64,000 nt of DNA from JARRKU01 sp050288425 (GTDB taxonomy: Bacteria; Desulfobacterota; Desulfobacteria; Desulfobacterales; Desulfosarcinaceae): positions 27,807 to 91,806 of the forward strand of contig JBNKDU010000042.1 in assembly GCA_050288425.1 (NCBI GenBank). Direction: 5' to 3'. The position numbers were made by a program, and so were the translations under genes. Under the pieces are notes generated by a model. The model saw only the letters and a list, made by a program, of their open reading frames with translations, did not search any database and had not been told where the DNA came from. Of this stretch, positions 18,088 through 27,690 are shown in pieces. How positions within the stretch are numbered: position 1 is the stretch's first letter; the number at the start of each line of letters is the position of its first letter.

Positions 18088-18117
18088 TTTACACCACACT
18101 TGCACCTGCCAAGTCAA
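18088..18117 (-). promoter_or_regulatory. possible promoter of the acetolactate synthase subunit gene
   Basis: Read on the minus strand, TTGACT (18117-18112) and TGTAAA (18093-18088) are 18 nt apart, about 75 nt upstream of the start. A second minus-strand TATAAT (18171-18166) lies further upstream without a good -35 box. Weak evidence. Confidence 0.3.
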
Positions 18118-18207
18118 TGTCGCGCCAGGCGAGCCCTTAGGGAAAGATCAGGGTTTTCCCCCGTCATTATAGGGGTTTTCCGCGCACGATATCATCCTTT
18201 TCCCTGC

Positions 18208-18235
18208 TTGCAACCGATTGGTCCATCGTTAATTT
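18208..18235 (+). promoter_or_regulatory. possible promoter of the hybrid histidine kinase
   Basis: TTGCAA (18208-18213), a 16 nt spacer and TAATTT (18230-18235) lie about 65 nt upstream of the kinase start. Only a moderate match to sigma-70 boxes. Confidence 0.3.
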
Positions 18236-18299
18236 CCCCTTAGTTGTCGTCGACCGAATCACAGTTCTTTTCCAAAAACAATTGGTCTCGGGGAATCTG

Positions 18300-20606
18300 A
18301 TGGTCTCTGGCACTCCTGAATATCGTTTGGATGCGGACAAACCGATCGCCGGAAAAGCGCGCAAAGCATACGTGGTCCTGGCTTTTTTCGGGCTGAGCAT
18401 CATCGCTCTGCTGGCATTCGGTATCTTCAGCAGCCTCCGAATCGTCCGGCACTACATGCCACTGGTGGACGCGGTCAATTCAATCGAGCTGGAAGTCACC
18501 AGCGCACATCTGCAGTTTGAAGAAATCTTGAGCGGCAGCCGCAACGAGGACATGGACACCGTACGGCGCCACCAGGACCAGGCACGCAGGTTCGCCGACA
18601 CGATGCTGGAAGGCGGCCGATGGGAAGACACCGAGCTTTCGCCGCTGATCGATCCGGAAATGCGCAGGAAGGTCCGGGCCATTGTTCTGCTTCTTTCCGA
18701 ATTCAAGGCGATTGCCCAAAAGAGGTATGCCGCGGCGCAGGAATCGGGCAGCGGGACGGGCATCGATCTGCAATATGATGTGTTGTTTCGAAGATTAACG
18801 GATCAATCCGAAGAAGTGGAAACGGCCCTGCAGCGTCTGATCTCGATGGATCTGAAACGCTTCAAATACACCCAGGCGATTCTGGTGGTCGTCGTCTTGA
18901 TGCTCTTTATGGCCATCGCAATCGCCTTCTGGCGTTTTGACCGCCATCGCACCAAATCTTTCGATCAGATCAAGGACAGCAAACAGGCCCTGTGGCAGGA
19001 GATTCATCGACGGGAGCTGGCACAGGAGATGGTGCTGGAAAGCGAACGCCGGTATACCCGTCTGCTGGAGAATGCCAAGGACGTTATCTTCAGGGTGGTC
19101 CTGCCCGATGGCCGCTTCGAATACATCAATCCGGCGTGTACCGAGGTGTTCGGCTATACCGCCGAAGACTTCTACCGTTCACCGGACCTGCTCAAGGACC
19201 TCATCCATCCGGACTGGCGGCTCTATTTCGAGGATAAATGGGCTGAACTATTGAACGGGCGGCCGCCTGAAACTTGCGAATACCAGATTATCGACAAGGC
19301 GGGGGACACCAAATGGATCCATCAGAAGAATGTGATGGCTCCCGACGGTAAGGGTCGCCCTTCGGCCGTCGAAGCCTTCGTCATCGATATCACCGAGATG
19401 AAAAAGGTCGCGGCGGAGCGTCTGGAACTGGAAAGATATCTGCAGCAGACCCAGAAACTGGAAAGCCTGGGCACCCTGGCCGACGGTCTGGCCCACGATT
19501 TCAACAACATTCTGATGATCATCCTGGGCAACACCGACGTTGCCGCCCGGGACCTGTCCCCCCAGGCACCGGCACAATCCTACCTGGAGCATATCACCTC
19601 GGCGGTCAAGCGGGCCACTCATCTCGTCAGGCAAATTCTGGTTTACTCCGGGGGGGGCAAGATGAAGGTCAAGCCCATCCTGCCCAACGATCTCATTGCC
19701 CGGATGCGTCATCTGTTCGAAGCCGTCACCGCCGATCAGGCCGTCCTGAAGTTCGCTTTCTCCCGGGACTTGCCGCAGTTCAACGGGGACGAGGACCAGA
19801 TCCGGCAAGTGCTGATCAACCTCATGACCAATGCGGTCGAAGCACTGGACGGCAAGGAAGGCGAGATCACCATTTCCACGGGCACGATGCAGAGCCACCG
19901 CGACCTGCTGAATATTACCGACGCCGCCTCCAGGGCCGGACTGCGGCAACCGATGTCCGAGGGGGTTCATGTGTTCATCGAGGTGGCCGATACCGGCTGC
20001 GGAATGGACGATGAAGTGAAGCGCAAGCTGTTCGATCCCTTCTTCACGACCAAATTGACCGGCCGGGGTCTCGGGCTGGCGGCGGCGCAAGGCATCGTCC
20101 GCAGTCATCAGGGAGCGATCCAGGTGGACAGCGAACCCGGGAAGGGGACGACCGTCCGGGTCTTGTTTCCGGCCGTCGAGGAGGACGCCGGACTTGTGGA
20201 CGATTCCGAGTCGACAACAACCGCCCCGGATCAACCCCGGAAGGGCCAGAAGACGGTACTGGTGGCCGACGACGAAGAGGACGTCCTCACGGTGTGCCGC
20301 CTCATGCTTCACCAGGCCGGGCTTCACGTGATCTGCGCCCGGGACGGGCGGGAGGCGCTCCGGCTGTTCAAGACCCATATCGACCAGATCGATTGCGTCC
20401 TGCTGGACCTGAAGATGCCCCACCTGGACGGAGAAGAGGTGTTTTGCCAAATGCGCAGCCTCCGGCCGGATGTCAAGGTCATTATCTCCAGCGGCTACAA
20501 TGAACATGATGTGAGCCGACGCATGACCTGCCAGGGATTGTCCGGGTTCATCCAGAAACCCTATACTTCCAAGGCGCTACTCTCCAAAATTAAAAGTGTT
20601 CTCTGA
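18300..20606 (+). CDS. hybrid sensor histidine kinase with PAS and receiver domains
   Basis: 768 residues. Two membrane helices (about 23-46 and 194-212) flank a helical extracytoplasmic sensor region. A PAS domain follows (about 250-370), then the dimerisation domain with GLAHDFNNIL (phospho-acceptor His399), the ATPase domain with NLMTNAVEAL (N-box), DTGCGMDD (G1) and GRGLGLAAAQG (G2), and a C-terminal receiver with phospho-acceptor Asp near residue 702 (LLDLKMP). The HDFNN H-box is typical of kinases fused to receivers. ATG 18300 has GGGGA 7 nt upstream; the TTG at 18282 is less likely. No partner regulator is adjacent and the signal is unknown. Confidence 0.85.
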   Translation: MVSGTPEYRLDADKPIAGKARKAYVVLAFFGLSIIALLAFGIFSSLRIVRHYMPLVDAVNSIELEVTSAHLQFEEILSGSRNEDMDTVRRHQDQARRFADTMLEGGRWEDTELSPLIDPEMRRKVRAIVLLLSEFKAIAQKRYAAAQESGSGTGIDLQYDVLFRRLTDQSEEVETALQRLISMDLKRFKYTQAILVVVVLMLFMAIAIAFWRFDRHRTKSFDQIKDSKQALWQEIHRRELAQEMVLESERRYTRLLENAKDVIFRVVLPDGRFEYINPACTEVFGYTAEDFYRSPDLLKDLIHPDWRLYFEDKWAELLNGRPPETCEYQIIDKAGDTKWIHQKNVMAPDGKGRPSAVEAFVIDITEMKKVAAERLELERYLQQTQKLESLGTLADGLAHDFNNILMIILGNTDVAARDLSPQAPAQSYLEHITSAVKRATHLVRQILVYSGGGKMKVKPILPNDLIARMRHLFEAVTADQAVLKFAFSRDLPQFNGDEDQIRQVLINLMTNAVEALDGKEGEITISTGTMQSHRDLLNITDAASRAGLRQPMSEGVHVFIEVADTGCGMDDEVKRKLFDPFFTTKLTGRGLGLAAAQGIVRSHQGAIQVDSEPGKGTTVRVLFPAVEEDAGLVDDSESTTTAPDQPRKGQKTVLVADDEEDVLTVCRLMLHQAGLHVICARDGREALRLFKTHIDQIDCVLLDLKMPHLDGEEVFCQMRSLRPDVKVIISSGYNEHDVSRRMTCQGLSGFIQKPYTSKALLSKIKSVL

Positions 20607-20686
20607 TCCCTGTCGTTGCAACGCAAGGGTGGTCCAGGCGAATCGCCGCAGGGATCCGTCCTCCGGCGGGTGTCTCCATGGCCGAT

Positions 20687-21439
20687 TCAGATGAGCCCCA
20701 CCGCGTCGCGGGGGACCCAGCCGATTTTGTCTCTGGCGAAGCGGATCTGGGCGTGCCCCGGTTTCTGACGTACAACGGTGACCTTGGCACCGGCATGCAG
20801 GACGAACAATTCGGTGGAGGTGGCTTCCAGGCCGGAACGCACGGAAATTTTTTCCGGCAGGACCACCGCCTGGTCGGGATCGGTCGCCTGGTGATAATTG
20901 ACCCCCGCCGTGGCGACGAGGACCACGGCCGGCAGCAGCATTGCCATGGCTGCGCGGCGCAGGCCCCGGCGGCGGGTCAGGTACCAGGTAAGGGCCAGCA
21001 TCCAGAAGAGAAAATTGCAAATCAGGGCCAGGATCGTGATGGTCCGGGGGCTGAGGGCGTACTTCCAGAAGAAGAAGATGCGCACCAGGGGCGTGCCGCC
21101 GGCCTCTTCGGCGTCCTGGGTCAGGGAACGCGCGTATTCCAGGTTGAACTTGAGATCGGGATCGCCGGGCCGCAGTTTCAGGGCCCGCTCGTACCAGAGA
21201 ATGGCCCGCCCCAGGTCCTCCTGCTTGAGGCAGGCATTGCCCAGGTCGTAAAAGAGCTGGCCGTTGACCACGCCTTCATCGGCCAGGGCGGTAAGCCCGC
21301 GGACGGCGGTCGGATAATCCTGCTGCCGATAGGCTTCCATGGCATTGATAAACCGGCGGGCCCGGTCCTGTGCATAGGACGGCGTCACGAAAGCATGGAT
21401 CAGGATCAGGCCGGCGACAAGGGGAACCCACGGTTTCAT
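20687..21439 (-). CDS. batE: BatE-like TPR and SH3 protein
   Basis: 250 residues: signal peptide, two TPR-like repeats (about 25-115, with NGQLFYDLGNACLKQEDLGR), two membrane helices (about 130-170) and a C-terminal SH3-type domain (PEKISVRSGLEATSTELFVL). It matches the BatE architecture of the Bacteroides aerotolerance operons. Its start overlaps the batD stop as ATGA, so translation is coupled. Last gene of the minus-strand bat operon; exact biochemical role unknown. Confidence 0.8.
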   Translation of the reverse strand: MKPWVPLVAGLILIHAFVTPSYAQDRARRFINAMEAYRQQDYPTAVRGLTALADEGVVNGQLFYDLGNACLKQEDLGRAILWYERALKLRPGDPDLKFNLEYARSLTQDAEEAGGTPLVRIFFFWKYALSPRTITILALICNFLFWMLALTWYLTRRRGLRRAAMAMLLPAVVLVATAGVNYHQATDPDQAVVLPEKISVRSGLEATSTELFVLHAGAKVTVVRQKPGHAQIRFARDKIGWVPRDAVGLI

Positions 21440-23163
21440 CCGGTCAACATCCTCACTATTTTACGGGTTTGTTCCAACAATCGTTCCTGTTCGCCGTCTG
21501 CGATGGTTTCCGCGCCGAATTTGGATGATTCGATGGCGGCCAGCAGATCGGCGCTTTCACGTGCCTCTTCAGGGGTGCGTCCCTGCCCCAGCAACAGGGT
21601 TTCGGCCTCTTTCCAGGTCAGGGCTTCGCCGGTGCGCCCGGACGAAGCCAGAATGGCGGCGGTCAGCGCCTGGTACAAGTGGCCCAACCGGCGCCGGCCG
21701 CTCTGGCCGGCGGCCCGTTTCAGGGCCTGGCGGGACCGGATCCGCATACGTGCCATGGGGGTTTGTTCCTTGCGGCGCATCCGCTGAACGGCCGCCGTCG
21801 CCACGAAGAGCGCCGCCGGGGCGAACAGCGCCAGCAGGAACCACCCCCCCGCCATTGCTTTCCGGGAGCGAATGGCTTCCAGGTTCTCCTTGGGCGGCAG
21901 GATATCCCGGCCGGTGAACTTCACCCGTTGTTTGGCCAGGGCCAGCGGGTCGGGGGCAACCGCAACCTTGGTATCGCCGGGGCCTTCTCCCGGCAGAACG
22001 GATAACTCCGGAAGCCTGGCCGTCAGGGTGCGATATTGGTGATCTTCTGTGTCGAAGTAGACAAGGCGCACGGGGGAAAAGCGGATGTCTCCCGCCGCCA
22101 CGGGCACCAGGGCCGTACGGAACACTTTGCGGCCGTGATAACCCTCCGGCCCCAATTGAATCTTCTCTTCGGGGGAGTCGCGATATTCTTTGAGGCCCGC
22201 CGGAAACGGAATCGCCGGCATGCGCGCGTCCATGAGATTGCCCCGTCCTTCGAGGATGAGGGAAAGGGTGGCGGAATCGCCCACCTTGAGTCGGGTCTTC
22301 TCCAAATCCGCGCTCAACTCGAACCGGCCCACCAATCCCGAGAAGGCCGGGCTGCCCTGCCATGGCGGAAGCGGCTGCACCCGCACCTCGATGGCTTCGG
22401 TCTGTAACACGCGTGGTCTGAAGAAACGGCGTCCGAAGAAATCGTCCAGCGGCGACCGGCCACGACCCTGGCCGCGGTCGGCCACGCCCACCTGGATCGT
22501 GGCCGGCTCGATAATCTGGGTGCCGGTCTCCATGGGAACCAGCACGAAGTACAATTCGGTGACCACGATCTCACGGCCGTTGACGATGGTCTTGTAGTTG
22601 TGCCGGTCTTCGATCTCTTTGGCCGAGAATCCCTTGAAATCCGGCTGCTGGAAGCGGGCGTCATTGGTTTGGACGGCCCGGTGAAACCGGAAGGTGTAAG
22701 TGATCTGTTCGCCCTGGACCGGGGCGGTATTGGACACCTCGGCCGACACCCAGACATCGGCATCCGCTTTGTCCGTGTCCTCCGCCGGCCGGGCGGTGAC
22801 CTCGACGTCGATGGGGTCCGTGAGGTACTGCCGGCCGTCCACATCGACGGCCAGGGCGGGTATGGACAACCTGCCCTGGTGACGGGGAAGGATCATATAG
22901 GTATAGGTGACTTCCCGGCTCATCCGGCCGTCGACGATCTGAAAGTTCGAACTCGAACCCCGGGAGAGCACTTCGAAATCGGTCAGCGCGGTCAGGTCGA
23001 CCTCGCCTCCCTCCCCCTGGATCGCGATCCGCAGCATGAGGGATTCCCCGGGGGCCACCCGGGTCCGGTCCACGGTGGCGCTCACCCGCACCCCGGCCGA
23101 GGCCGGCGGGGCAGTGCTCAAAAGGGCCAACAGCCCCACGATGATGGCCAGTGTCTTTCGCAT
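21436..23163 (-). CDS. batD: BatD-like protein (oxygen tolerance family)
   Basis: 575 residues: a signal peptide ending near PPASA, a long run of beta-rich immunoglobulin-like modules (for example RVAPGESLMLRIAIQGEGG), one membrane helix at about 437-458 and a cytoplasmic tail. This is the BatD arrangement, in which the periplasmic part probably contacts the VWA proteins BatA and BatB. The ATG overlaps the batB/C stop codon (TAATG) and its own stop overlaps batE, so the genes are tightly coupled. Confidence 0.85.
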   Translation of the reverse strand: MRKTLAIIVGLLALLSTAPPASAGVRVSATVDRTRVAPGESLMLRIAIQGEGGEVDLTALTDFEVLSRGSSSNFQIVDGRMSREVTYTYMILPRHQGRLSIPALAVDVDGRQYLTDPIDVEVTARPAEDTDKADADVWVSAEVSNTAPVQGEQITYTFRFHRAVQTNDARFQQPDFKGFSAKEIEDRHNYKTIVNGREIVVTELYFVLVPMETGTQIIEPATIQVGVADRGQGRGRSPLDDFFGRRFFRPRVLQTEAIEVRVQPLPPWQGSPAFSGLVGRFELSADLEKTRLKVGDSATLSLILEGRGNLMDARMPAIPFPAGLKEYRDSPEEKIQLGPEGYHGRKVFRTALVPVAAGDIRFSPVRLVYFDTEDHQYRTLTARLPELSVLPGEGPGDTKVAVAPDPLALAKQRVKFTGRDILPPKENLEAIRSRKAMAGGWFLLALFAPAALFVATAAVQRMRRKEQTPMARMRIRSRQALKRAAGQSGRRRLGHLYQALTAAILASSGRTGEALTWKEAETLLLGQGRTPEEARESADLLAAIESSKFGAETIADGEQERLLEQTRKIVRMLTG

Positions 23164-24953
23164 TACCAGTCCTTATCCACCCGGCGTTTCTGGTAGTCGG
23201 GCATCAGGGCCCGACCGGGCTGGTCCTTCAACCGGTTGAGCATCCGGGACGCGGCGGAGGGGGGCTCTGTGCCATGGCGTTCAATTCCACCGCGCGGTGG
23301 CTCGCCCGCAGCCGGTTGCGGTTGCTCGCCGGATGGGGGTTGCGCCTGGGCCTGTTGCTCTTCCGGATTCATCTCCGATTCGAATCGGGGCGCCTGGCCC
23401 TGGTCCGAATCCGGTTTCGGACCGCTTTGGTCCTGCCGTTTGCCGGACGGATCCCGGGGGGGCGCCCCGGCGCCCTTTGCCTGGTCCGGTTGCCGGTCTT
23501 TCGCCGATTCGCCCTGTTGTTGCTGGTCCGATGACTGTTGTGGAGGCTGTTTCTGCATCTGTTTCCGGACGAATTCCAGATTCTCCCTGGCCTGGCGATC
23601 CCCGGGATCGATCTGCAGGGCGGCCTCGTAGTTTTCGACGGCTGCGTCCATATGGCCCATCCGAAAGGCGCTGTTGCCCATGTTGTAGTGGAGCCGGCCC
23701 TTGAGTTCGTCCGGCGCCCGGGACAGGGCCTGGGAATAGTTGTCGAAAGCGGCCTGGAAGTCACCGGTCTTATAATAGGCATTGCCCAGATTGTACAACA
23801 CTTCGGGACGGTCGGGCTGCTCCACCTGACCTTTGATAAATTGCTGCAGGGCCCGGGGGTAGTCCCCCTGCCCATAGGCATCCGATCCCTCCCGCAGGGG
23901 GTCTGCCTTGGCCGTATGCGGCGCGGTACAGAGGGCGGCCGCCAGGATCAGTGTCGCCAGCGGCCGTGAGACCGGTGGAATCCAGCGTGTGGCCACCAGC
24001 AGAAGCACGGCCAATGCCAGGGGCCATTGAAAGCGGTCGGACCAAACCTGTTTGCGTCCGCTTTCCACGGTGGCGGCCTCCATCTTGGACCGGATCTGCC
24101 GGCGGTAGATCGTGTCCAGATCCATGTCGCCGGCCACCGAGCGGGCATAGCTGCCCCCGGTGGCCAGGGCCATGCGGGTGAGCAGGGATTCGTCGAGTCG
24201 CGACAGCACGATCTGTCCGGCAGAGTCTTTCTGGAAACCGCCCGCTCCGGCGGGAACCGGTACGCCGTCATCCGACCCCACGCCGATGCAGAAGAGCCGG
24301 ATGCCCGCCTCCCTGGCGGCCCGGGCGGCGGCCATGGGATCCTGACGGCCGGTGTTTTCGCCGTCGGTGATCAGGATGACCGCCTTTTCCGCCTCTCCTT
24401 CGGGATCGAACGCTTCCCGGGCGGTCTGCAGGGCGGCCGCCAGGTCGCTGCCGCCCACGGGCAGGTAGTCCGGCGTGAGGACGTCCAGGAAGAGGTAAAA
24501 GGCGCTGTAGTCGATGGTCAGCGGGCACTGCAGAAAAGCCGTTCCGCTGAACGCCACCAGGCCGATGCGGTCGCCCTGCAGCATGGTGAGCAGGTCGTAG
24601 ATTTCACGCTTGGCCCGGGCCAGCCGATCGGGCTGGATGTCTTGGGCCAGCATGCTGCGGGAACAGTCCAGGGCGATGATGATGTCGACGCCCTGGCGCT
24701 CGATCTCCTGCCATTGAAAGCCGTACTGGGGGCCTGCCAGGGCGGCCACCATCAGGCCCGCGGCCGCCAGGACCAGAACCGCCTTGGCGCGCCGGCGGGC
24801 GGCCAGTCCCCGCGACGCCAAATGGGCGGCGGCACCCGTATGGGCCCAGGCATGCAGGATCCGGCGCCGGCGGCGCCAGCCATAGAGAAAGGCCAGCAGC
24901 AGCACCGGCAGGGCCCAGACGAGAAACAGCATTTCAACGTGCGCAAATTTCAT
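23163..24953 (-). CDS. BatB-BatC fusion: VWA domain plus TPR repeats
   Basis: 596 residues. Two N-terminal helices (about 8-25 and 57-74) precede a von Willebrand A domain with an intact MIDAS start, Asp96-Cys-Ser98-Arg-Ser100. A third helix lies near 305-325, after which the protein becomes BatC-like with three TPR repeats (about 350-480) and a Gln/Pro-rich tail. BatB and BatC are separate genes in the best-known operons, so this is a fusion. The start at 24953 is chosen because it overlaps the batA stop as ATGA; a longer form from 24992 would run into batA. Confidence 0.85.
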   Translation of the reverse strand: MKFAHVEMLFLVWALPVLLLAFLYGWRRRRRILHAWAHTGAAAHLASRGLAARRRAKAVLVLAAAGLMVAALAGPQYGFQWQEIERQGVDIIIALDCSRSMLAQDIQPDRLARAKREIYDLLTMLQGDRIGLVAFSGTAFLQCPLTIDYSAFYLFLDVLTPDYLPVGGSDLAAALQTAREAFDPEGEAEKAVILITDGENTGRQDPMAAARAAREAGIRLFCIGVGSDDGVPVPAGAGGFQKDSAGQIVLSRLDESLLTRMALATGGSYARSVAGDMDLDTIYRRQIRSKMEAATVESGRKQVWSDRFQWPLALAVLLLVATRWIPPVSRPLATLILAAALCTAPHTAKADPLREGSDAYGQGDYPRALQQFIKGQVEQPDRPEVLYNLGNAYYKTGDFQAAFDNYSQALSRAPDELKGRLHYNMGNSAFRMGHMDAAVENYEAALQIDPGDRQARENLEFVRKQMQKQPPQQSSDQQQQGESAKDRQPDQAKGAGAPPRDPSGKRQDQSGPKPDSDQGQAPRFESEMNPEEQQAQAQPPSGEQPQPAAGEPPRGGIERHGTEPPSAASRMLNRLKDQPGRALMPDYQKRRVDKDW

Positions 24954-25948
24954 GGGATTCTCAGGAAACGGGTGTTCTGCAACCCCACCCACAGCGTCAG
25001 CAGGGCAAAGGCCGGCAGCAGCAGGTAGGCGTACAGGTCGTTGTACTCGGCGAAGCTTTTCATTTTGACGTCGGTCTTTTCCATGGCATCGATGGTGGCG
25101 TAGATCTTTTTCAGCCCTTCCAGTTCCTGGGCCCGGAAATAGGTGCCGCCGGTTTCGTCGGCGATGGCCTGAAGCGTCTTTTCGTCCAGATCCACCCGCT
25201 GATAGGTGTAGCGTCGGCCGAAAATGGGATCGTTGACCAGGAAAGGCGCCCGGCCCGTGCCGCCCACGCCGATGGTGTAAATCTTGACGCCTTCCTCCCG
25301 GGCGATGGAAGCGGCGGCCAGGGGTTCGAATTCGCCGCTGTTGCTGCGCCCGTCGGTGAGCAGGATAATGATGTTGGAGCGGCTTTCAATGTCCTTCAAC
25401 CGCTTGAGGCTGATGCCGATGGCATCGCCGATGGCGGTGGACCGGCCGGCCGCGCCGATCTCCAGGCGTTTCAACATGGTGGCGATGGTGTTGTAATCGC
25501 GGGTCAGGGGCAATTGGGTATACGCCTGGCTGCCGAAGACCACCATGCCGATGCGGTCGCCGGCGCGATGGGCGATGAAATCGGCCACCACGTTCTTGGT
25601 GGCTTCCAGGCGGTTGATGATCCTGCCTTCCTCTTTGAAATCCAGGGCGGCCATGCTTTCCGACAGATCGAGCGCCAGGATGATATTGATTCCCGAGGCG
25701 GACACCGTCGTCTGGCGGGTGCCCCACTGGGGCCGCGCCAGGGAGCCGATCATCAGGGCCAGGGCCAGGTAGAAGCAGGCCGGCAGGAGCCAGGACAGCC
25801 TGAGCATTGCCGAGGCGGACATTTGCGCCACGGCGCCGGTGCCGGAACTGGCCAGCGCCGGCCGGGGGCAGCGTCTCCGTCCGTACCAGATGGTGGCCGG
25901 TATGAAGATCAGCAGGATCAGGAAGTATGGCGATTCGAAACGGAACAT
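24950..25948 (-). CDS. batA: BatA-like VWA-domain protein
   Basis: 332 residues: two N-terminal helices (about 8-22 and 53-70), a VWA domain with MIDAS residues Asp94-Leu-Ser96-Glu-Ser98, and a C-terminal helix (about 305-323). It is the usual partner of the BatB-type protein at the membrane. A repeat array ends within 2 nt of its ATG on the upstream side, so there is no Shine-Dalgarno sequence. Translation may depend on the upstream gene or on RNA structure. Confidence 0.85.
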   Translation of the reverse strand: MFRFESPYFLILLIFIPATIWYGRRRCPRPALASSGTGAVAQMSASAMLRLSWLLPACFYLALALMIGSLARPQWGTRQTTVSASGINIILALDLSESMAALDFKEEGRIINRLEATKNVVADFIAHRAGDRIGMVVFGSQAYTQLPLTRDYNTIATMLKRLEIGAAGRSTAIGDAIGISLKRLKDIESRSNIIILLTDGRSNSGEFEPLAAASIAREEGVKIYTIGVGGTGRAPFLVNDPIFGRRYTYQRVDLDEKTLQAIADETGGTYFRAQELEGLKKIYATIDAMEKTDVKMKSFAEYNDLYAYLLLPAFALLTLWVGLQNTRFLRIP

Positions 25949-26096
25949 ATTTGGTTGATTTGAAAATTGGTCAAATTGATAATTTGGTAATTAGTCGATT
26001 TGTGAAAGGATAAAGGGTCTATTTTATTACTTTCGGCTAAGATTCTAAAAAGATAGAATTCCGCTTTCGAGTCAACCAGTTCATGAATCAGCCAAT
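25949..26096 (-). repeat. intercistronic inverted array element, AT-rich version
   Basis: Read in the sense (minus) direction, it begins directly after the TGA of the DUF4381 gene with ATTGGCTGATTC-like units. It continues through a core containing GGAATTCTATCT (complement of 26051-26062) and ends with AATCGACTA/ATTTGACCA/AATCAACCA units that abut the batA ATG. The region is strikingly AT-rich inside a GC-rich operon. The same layout recurs at 27.7, 30.3 and 43.0 kb. Confidence 0.65.
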
Positions 26097-26768
26097 TCAC
26101 TTTTCCGCCCCCAATGCGAGCTGCCCGGCATTTGACAGTGTCCCGCCGGTCTGCTCTGCCGTCTCTGCCGTCGTCTGCCGCACATAGTCGCGGGCCAGCG
26201 CCAGGTCGTGGACCATTCGTTCCCGGTGGGCCGGGGCGTCGGCGAATTTGACGGGATCGGCGCTGCGGCAGAACATTTTCAGTTCGGATACCAGATCGCG
26301 GTGCAGGGCCAGGCCCTCCAGCCGGGGCAGCAGCTCTTCGGTGGTCATCTCGGCGGCCGGGAAATCGAATCGCCGCTCGGTGTACCGGCGCACCACCGCC
26401 GAGAGACGGAAGTAAAACTGCCGGGGCGTCAATCCGTTTTCCGCCGCCAGCGCATCCAGGGCCTGGTACGCTTCGCGCTCCGGCGATGCCAGGGCTTCGG
26501 CCGGCGATGCGGGTTCCTTTTTCCGGCGCCGGCGCCACCACCACCAGACCACCGCCGCCAGTCCGGCCAGGACCAGCCCCGCCAGCAGCCAGTACCACCA
26601 GGTTGGATTCCCACCCAGCGCCAGAATCGGCTTGATGTCGTGGATGTCGGTCATGGCGGTGGCATTGCCGCCCGCCGGCAGTACTGCATCGGTCGGTGGG
26701 CCGGCGGCCATGACATTGGACGTCGCGATCGTCCGTATGAGTTGATGAAGCGCGGCGATTGTCATCAT
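26097..26768 (-). CDS. DUF4381-family membrane protein of the Bat operon
   Basis: About 223 residues with one membrane helix (about 57-78, WWYWLLAGLVLAGLAAVVWW) followed by a basic RRRRKK stop-transfer. The cytoplasmic domain contains GLTPRQFYFRLSAVVRRYTE and RFDFPAAEMTTEELL. This matches DUF4381, a regular member of MoxR/DUF58/VWA operons. The start is placed at one of two adjacent ATGs (26768 or 26765), because a longer form would overlap the DUF58 gene extensively. Role unknown. Confidence 0.7.
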   Translation of the reverse strand: MMTIAALHQLIRTIATSNVMAAGPPTDAVLPAGGNATAMTDIHDIKPILALGGNPTWWYWLLAGLVLAGLAAVVWWWWRRRRKKEPASPAEALASPEREAYQALDALAAENGLTPRQFYFRLSAVVRRYTERRFDFPAAEMTTEELLPRLEGLALHRDLVSELKMFCRSADPVKFADAPAHRERMVHDLALARDYVRQTTAETAEQTGGTLSNAGQLALGAEK

Positions 26769-26788
26769 GGATCCTGAATCCCCGAATC

Positions 26789-27679
26789 CTATCGTTTCCT
26801 GCGTTCCCGATACCGGAAGTAGCGGGTCAATGCATCGGCGGCGGATGCCGCCGTGCTGATTTCGATACAATCCTGATCGGCGCGCTTGAATTGAGCGCGG
26901 ATGCGGTCGTAGGCCCGGCGCTGGCGTTGCTGGTACTGCCGCCGCGATTCCGGGTGAAAGGCATCCACCACCACCCGCCGGCCGGTTTCCAGGTCCCGGG
27001 CCGTGACCAGGCCACCGGGCGGCAGACGGAAATCCCCCGGGTCGCTGATCAGGATGTGGATCACTTCGTGCTTGCGGGCCGTGGAGCGCATCTGACGATC
27101 CACCGCCTCCCTGCCGTCCGGAAGGATGAAATCGGAGATCACGAAGGCCACCGAGCGCTTGCGGCAGACGCTGCCCAGGAACCTCACCGCCTCGGAGATA
27201 TCCGTGCCGGTGTGCCGGGGCCGGTGGGTGAAGATCTCCTTGATCACCCGCCAGACATGGCCGCTGCCTTTCTTCGGCGGGATATAGCGTTCCACCTGGT
27301 CGGTGAAGAGAATGGCACCCACCTTGTCGTTGTTGCGGATGGCGTTGAAGGCCAGGATGGCGGCGGTCTCCGTGGCCAGTTCCTGCTTGCTGCCCGCTTG
27401 GGTGCCGAAACGGCCCGATGCGCTGAGGTCCACCAGCAGCATGATGATCAGTTCGCGCTCCTCGCGGTAGCGTTTGATGAACGGCCGGCCCAGGCGGGCC
27501 GAGACCTTCCAGTCGATATGCTTGACATCGTCGCCCGGCGTGTACTCGCGCACCTCCTCGAACTCCATGCCCGTGCCGCGGAACACCGATTTGTACTGCC
27601 CGGCCATCAGCGTGTTGACCGCCCGGCCCGTGCGGAGGTGCACTTTCTTGATCTTTCGGATGATTTCAGGAGGTAACAT
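26789..27679 (-). CDS. DUF58-domain protein (MoxR-associated)
   Basis: 296 residues. The diagnostic DUF58 blocks are present: GMEFEEVREYTPGDDVKHID followed by WKVSARLGRPFIKRYREE, and a VWA-like LLVDLSASGRFG. Proteins of this family sit between the MoxR ATPase and the VWA proteins and are thought to act with them in assembly or maturation of envelope or metallo-enzymes. No Shine-Dalgarno sequence is seen; a repeat array ends about 12 nt upstream of the ATG. Confidence 0.85.
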   Translation of the reverse strand: MLPPEIIRKIKKVHLRTGRAVNTLMAGQYKSVFRGTGMEFEEVREYTPGDDVKHIDWKVSARLGRPFIKRYREERELIIMLLVDLSASGRFGTQAGSKQELATETAAILAFNAIRNNDKVGAILFTDQVERYIPPKKGSGHVWRVIKEIFTHRPRHTGTDISEAVRFLGSVCRKRSVAFVISDFILPDGREAVDRQMRSTARKHEVIHILISDPGDFRLPPGGLVTARDLETGRRVVVDAFHPESRRQYQQRQRRAYDRIRAQFKRADQDCIEISTAASAADALTRYFRYRERRKR

Positions 27680-27690
27680 GGTATTAATGG